Assembly (NCBI RefSeq): GCF_020447305.1
Contig: NZ_CP095732.1
Coordinates: forward strand, 1,334,501 to 1,398,500
Direction: 5' to 3'
DNA length: 64,000 bases
Origin: Abyssibius alkaniclasticus
Lineage (GTDB): Bacteria; Pseudomonadota; Alphaproteobacteria; Rhodobacterales; Rhodobacteraceae
Shown here: positions 61,025-64,000 of the stretch, piece by piece
How positions within the stretch are numbered: position 1 is the first letter of the stretch
Layout of the letters: each line of letters begins with the position of its first letter
Translations under genes and position numbers: made by a program
Notes under the pieces: model-generated
What the model saw: only the letters and a program-made list of their open reading frames with translations
Database searches by the model: none
What the model was told of the DNA's origin: nothing

Positions 61025-61692
61025 GCGAAAACCGCCTGGTTGTGTTCGATATGGACGGCACGCTGATTGACAGCCAGGCCGCCATTCTTGCTGCCATGAA
61101 CCATGCGTTTGCCGCCTGCGAACTGCCCGCCCCGCCCCCCGCCGAGGCACTGTCTATTGTCGGCCTTTCGCTTTTTGAGGCGATGCAAACGCTGCGCCCC
61201 AGGCTTGCCGTGCCAGCCCTGAACGCGCTGGTTGATGCTTACCGCGATGCTTTTGTATTGCAACGGGCACAGGCTGGCGGCGAGGCCGCGGCCCCGCTTT
61301 ACCCCGGCGCGCGCGCAGCACTAGACCGGCTGTCGGCCGACCCTTGCGTGCTGCTGGGTGTGGCCACCGGCAAGGCGCGGCGCGGGTTGGACCATGCGCT
61401 GCACCATCACGACCTTGGCGCGTATTTCACCACGCTGCAATGCGCCGATAATCACCCCTCCAAGCCCCACCCTTCCATGCTGCACAGCGCGGCGGTGGAA
61501 TGCGGGGTGCCGCGCGGTGTGATTGTTGGCGATACCGAGTTTGACATTATGATGGGCCGAAATGCCGGATTTGCGACAATCGGCGTGCTTTGGGGCTATC
61601 ATGGCCGCGCCCGGCTTGAAGCCGCGCAACCCGATTTTCTGATCGATGATTTTGCGGGCCTCGATGATGCCCTGCAACGGCTTTGGGGCTAG
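61021..61692 (+). CDS. HAD-superfamily hydrolase (phosphoglycolate phosphatase-like)
   Basis: A 223-residue cytoplasmic phosphatase. The nucleophile loop is VVFDMDGTLIDSQ, motif II/III is GVATGKARRGLDHAL, and motif IV is GVIVGDTEFDIMMGRNAGF. A small helical cap lies at residues about 18-85, as in Gph-like subfamily I enzymes. The substrate is unknown. It overlaps rluC by 4 bp and is followed by the ATP12 gene after 2 bp. Confidence 0.88.
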   Translation: MSENRLVVFDMDGTLIDSQAAILAAMNHAFAACELPAPPPAEALSIVGLSLFEAMQTLRPRLAVPALNALVDAYRDAFVLQRAQAGGEAAAPLYPGARAALDRLSADPCVLLGVATGKARRGLDHALHHHDLGAYFTTLQCADNHPSKPHPSMLHSAAVECGVPRGVIVGDTEFDIMMGRNAGFATIGVLWGYHGRARLEAAQPDFLIDDFAGLDDALQRLWG

Positions 61693-61694
61693 GC

Positions 61695-62405
61695 ATGGCG
61701 CAGTTCAACAAACGTGTCTGGACCTCGGTCTTTGTGCAGCCGGAAGATGCGGGCTTTGCCGTATATCTCGACAAACGCGGGCTGATGACCCCGGGCCGCG
61801 CGCCCTTGCTATTGCCAACAAAGGCTCTGGCGCAGGGCATTGCGGCGGAATGGGACGCGGTTGCTGAAAAGGTGAACCCGGCCGATATGCCGCTGACCCG
61901 CGCGGCAAACTCTGCCATAGACAAGGTTACGCCGCAGCACAAGGCCGTGGCCGATATGCTGGCCGAATATGGCGCGACCGATCTTTTGTGCTATCGTGCC
62001 GCGCAGCCCGAAGATCTGATCGCGCATCAGGCGGCCCATTGGGATGCGCATTTGCACTGGGCGGCGCAGGAATTTGGCGCAAGGCTGCGCGTTCAAGCCG
62101 GGGTTATGCCTATCGAGCAGCCGCCCGACAGTGTTGTCCGGCTTGGCGCTGCCGTGGCGGCCTGTGATGCGTTTCATCTGACGGCGCTGCACGATCTGGT
62201 GACGATTTCGGGCTCGCTTGTGCTTGGTCTTGCGGTTTTGCGCGGGCGGCTGAACGCGGATGAGGCGTTTGATCTGTCGCGGCTCGATGCGGCATGGCAG
62301 GCAAATTTGTGGGGCGAGGATGACGAGGCGCAGCGCGCTGCCGCCAACCACCGCCGCGACATGCGCGCCGCCGCACATATGCTGGACCTGTTGAAAGAAG
62401 CCTGA
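61695..62405 (+). CDS. ATP12 family chaperone (F1-ATPase assembly)
   Basis: A 236-residue protein homologous to the mitochondrial factor that binds the F1 alpha subunit during assembly; in bacteria the family is largely alphaproteobacterial. FVQPEDAGFAVYLDKRGLMT, PTKALAQGIAAEWDAV and MPLTRAANSAIDKV are typical, as is LCYRAAQPEDLIAHQAAHWD in the middle. Its stop overlaps the following thioesterase start by one base. Confidence 0.9.
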   Translation: MAQFNKRVWTSVFVQPEDAGFAVYLDKRGLMTPGRAPLLLPTKALAQGIAAEWDAVAEKVNPADMPLTRAANSAIDKVTPQHKAVADMLAEYGATDLLCYRAAQPEDLIAHQAAHWDAHLHWAAQEFGARLRVQAGVMPIEQPPDSVVRLGAAVAACDAFHLTALHDLVTISGSLVLGLAVLRGRLNADEAFDLSRLDAAWQANLWGEDDEAQRAAANHRRDMRAAAHMLDLLKEA

Positions 62406-62881
62406 TGCCGAATGATCTGAAACTGACCCATGCAGATGCCGCGCAAATGGACGGTATTCGCTTCTTGCACGGAATAATCGACGGCACTTTCCCCGGCCCC
62501 AGCATAGCCGGAACGCTTGGCTTTGGGCTGGTGCGCGCCGAACCGGGAGAGGTTGTTTTTGAAGGCCAGGTGCCGGAAAGCGCGCTGAACCCGTTCGGCT
62601 TTGCGCATGGCGGCTGGTTTGGGGCGATCCTTGATTCGGCCCTTGGCTGCGCGGTGCAGTCACGCCTGAAGGCCGGGCAGATGTATACCACCCTGGAATA
62701 CAAGATTAACATCATTCGCCCCTTGCAGCCCAATGGCAAACAGATGCGCGCAACCGGCCGTGCGCTTCATGTCGGCCGCACAACGGGTGTGGCAGAATCG
62801 GTGCTGTGCGGCATCGACGACGGCAAGACCTATGCCATTGGCACCACAACCTGCTCGATATTCGCGATACCCGGCGTCTGA
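62405..62881 (+). CDS. Hotdog-fold thioesterase (PaaI family)
   Basis: A 158-residue probable acyl-CoA thioesterase. NPFGFAHGGWFGAILDSALG is the PaaI motif with the catalytic-site Gly and the acidic residue. TLEYKINIIRPL and GRALHVGRTTGVAESVL are the remaining strands of the hotdog. The acyl group is unknown. It is translationally coupled to the ATP12 gene and the last gene of this cluster. Confidence 0.9.
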   Translation: MPNDLKLTHADAAQMDGIRFLHGIIDGTFPGPSIAGTLGFGLVRAEPGEVVFEGQVPESALNPFGFAHGGWFGAILDSALGCAVQSRLKAGQMYTTLEYKINIIRPLQPNGKQMRATGRALHVGRTTGVAESVLCGIDDGKTYAIGTTTCSIFAIPGV

Positions 62882-63327
62882 CGGAAATTTTGCAGGTTTT
62901 TTTTACGCAAACGGCGGAATGATTTTCTGCGCCATATCTGCATATAGGTCGCAGTTAATGACCTTTTAATGTGTATAATCCACACTTCGCAAGCGCATAA
63001 TACACAGTGTATTCCAGCACCCGCTTTGCACAAATCCAACCCTGTGTCGCAAGGGATAAATCCGTTGCCACGGGCGCGGCGCAACCCAGCGGTAAATGTG
63101 AAAAGGGCGATATTTTACACGCCATGCGCGCAAATCGCCGATATAGGTAATAAATACTGTCATAAAATCCGTGATAGGACCATTCTCCGCTTGGAATAGG
63201 TGTCTTGACCTATGCTACTCATATATTTCAAGATACGCGCAGCACTCCCTCAAGGGGCTGCAAAACAAGTGTGCCAGTTCGCCGCGAAACGCGATGAGCG
63301 GGCTGAGACCATAGGGAAGAGGTTCAA
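62882..63327. other. 446 bp intergenic region before the bztA-like gene
   Basis: A/T-rich compared with its surroundings. A T8 run at about 62898-62905 follows the thioesterase gene without a clear stem. A perfect TATAAT occurs at 62974-62979, but no good -35 lies at the right distance. No gene or RNA family was recognised. Such regions upstream of amino-acid ABC operons often carry regulatory sites. Confidence 0.5.
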
Positions 63328-64000
63328 ATGAAAAAATCATTGTTTTTTGGGACGCTGACAGCCGCTGGCTTGATGGCTGGCGCCGCTGCTGCGGCGACGC
63401 TGGAAGATGTCCAGGCTGCAGGCACGTTGCGTTGCGGCGTGACCACCGGCCTGGCCGGCTTTGCAGCACCCGACGCAAACGGCCAGTGGCAGGGCTTTGA
63501 CGTGGCAGTTTGCCGCGCGGTCGCCGCTGCCGTTCTGGGCGATTCCAACGCCGTAACCTTTGTGCCGACCACGGGCCAGACCCGTTTCAGCGCATTGGCT
63601 TCGGGCGAGATCGACCTGCTGGCGCGTAACACCACCTGGACGTTCAGCCGTGACGTTGACCTGAAGTTCACCTTTGTTGGCGTGAACTACTATGACGGTC
63701 AGGGCTTCATGATCCGCAAGGATATGGGCATCAGCTCGGCGACCGAACTTGATGGCGCGACCGTTTGCATCCAGACCGGCACCACGACCGAGTTGAACCT
63801 GGCTGACTATTTCAAAGCCAACAACATGTCGTATCAGCCGGTGCCGATTGAAACCAACGCCGAAGCCCAGGCCCAGTATCTGGCCGGCGCTTGCGACGTT
63901 TACACCACCGACGCTTCGGGCCTTGCTTCGACCCGCGCCACTTTTGAAGATGCCGACGCACATATGCTGCTGCCGGAAATCATCTCCAAAGAGCCGCTTG
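63328..64000 (+). CDS. bztA: General L-amino acid ABC transporter substrate-binding protein (cut by window edge)
   Basis: The first 224 residues of a periplasmic binding protein resembling BztA/AapJ, which bind glutamate, glutamine, aspartate and asparagine for ABC uptake. A signal peptide (MKKSLFFGTLTAAGLMAGAA, cleavage near AAAA-TLED) precedes GTLRCGVTTGLAGFAAPDAN, GQWQGFDVAVCRAVAAAVLG, NTTWTFSRDVDLKFTFVGVN and VCIQTGTTTELNLADYFKAN. AAGAGG precedes the ATG. The permease and ATPase genes should lie outside the window. Confidence 0.93.
   Translation, partial: MKKSLFFGTLTAAGLMAGAAAAATLEDVQAAGTLRCGVTTGLAGFAAPDANGQWQGFDVAVCRAVAAAVLGDSNAVTFVPTTGQTRFSALASGEIDLLARNTTWTFSRDVDLKFTFVGVNYYDGQGFMIRKDMGISSATELDGATVCIQTGTTTELNLADYFKANNMSYQPVPIETNAEAQAQYLAGACDVYTTDASGLASTRATFEDADAHMLLPEIISKEPL

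Noticed and set aside
62941-62985. TATAAT at 62974 as promoter of the bztA-like gene
   Set aside because: No -35-like hexamer at 16-18 bp, and it is about 350 bp from the gene.

Overview
This window looks like the chromosome of a Rhodobacterales (Roseobacter-type) alphaproteobacterium. The evidence is the BztA-like amino-acid binding protein at the right edge, an ATP12-family chaperone gene, and one co-oriented block that runs tuf, tRNA-Trp, secE, nusG, rplKAJL, rpoBC, rpsL, rpsG, fusA, tuf, then the S10, spc and alpha ribosomal operons, with high-GC coding sequence throughout.

Layout. 1-1.9 kb: the start of metG and an MFS transporter on the minus strand. 2.1-3.3 kb: the first tuf gene with its own terminator. 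3.3-22 kb: an A/T-richer accessory island between tuf and tRNA-Trp. It holds three large glycosyltransferases (one a GT2-GT4 fusion), a polysaccharide pyruvyl transferase family protein, TPR proteins, three unrecognised proteins, a broken large gene and a nest of four insertion sequences. 22.6 kb: tRNA-Trp. 22.8-26.7 kb: an L-glyceraldehyde-3-phosphate-reductase-like aldo-keto reductase, a GH43 beta-xylosidase and a class V aminotransferase. 26.8-58.1 kb: secE-nusG-L11-L1-L10-L7/L12-rpoB-rpoC, then S12-S7-EF-G-EF-Tu, then about 30 genes for ribosomal proteins, SecY, adenylate kinase and RpoA, ending in a strong terminator after rplQ. 58.2-62.9 kb: rarA, then the overlapping set crcB, rluC, a HAD phosphatase, an ATP12 family gene and a hotdog thioesterase. 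63.3 kb to the edge: a bztA-like gene cut by the window.

The housekeeping part makes the translation and transcription machinery: ribosome, RNA polymerase core, elongation factors, Sec translocon and adenylate kinase. The island probably makes or decorates a surface glycan. Its right-hand compositional border lies inside the GT2-GT4 gene and not at the tRNA, so it may have arrived by homologous exchange through conserved flanks.

The clearest unusual structure is the IS nest at 14706-18664. Target duplications and matching ends reconstruct the order of events: an IS5-type element, now internally deleted, was entered by an IS630-type element, which was then entered exactly at its transposase start codon by two abutting IS3-type elements. 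Also notable are the two identical tuf copies 40 kb apart in direct orientation, and three tandem hairpins between rpmD and rplO.
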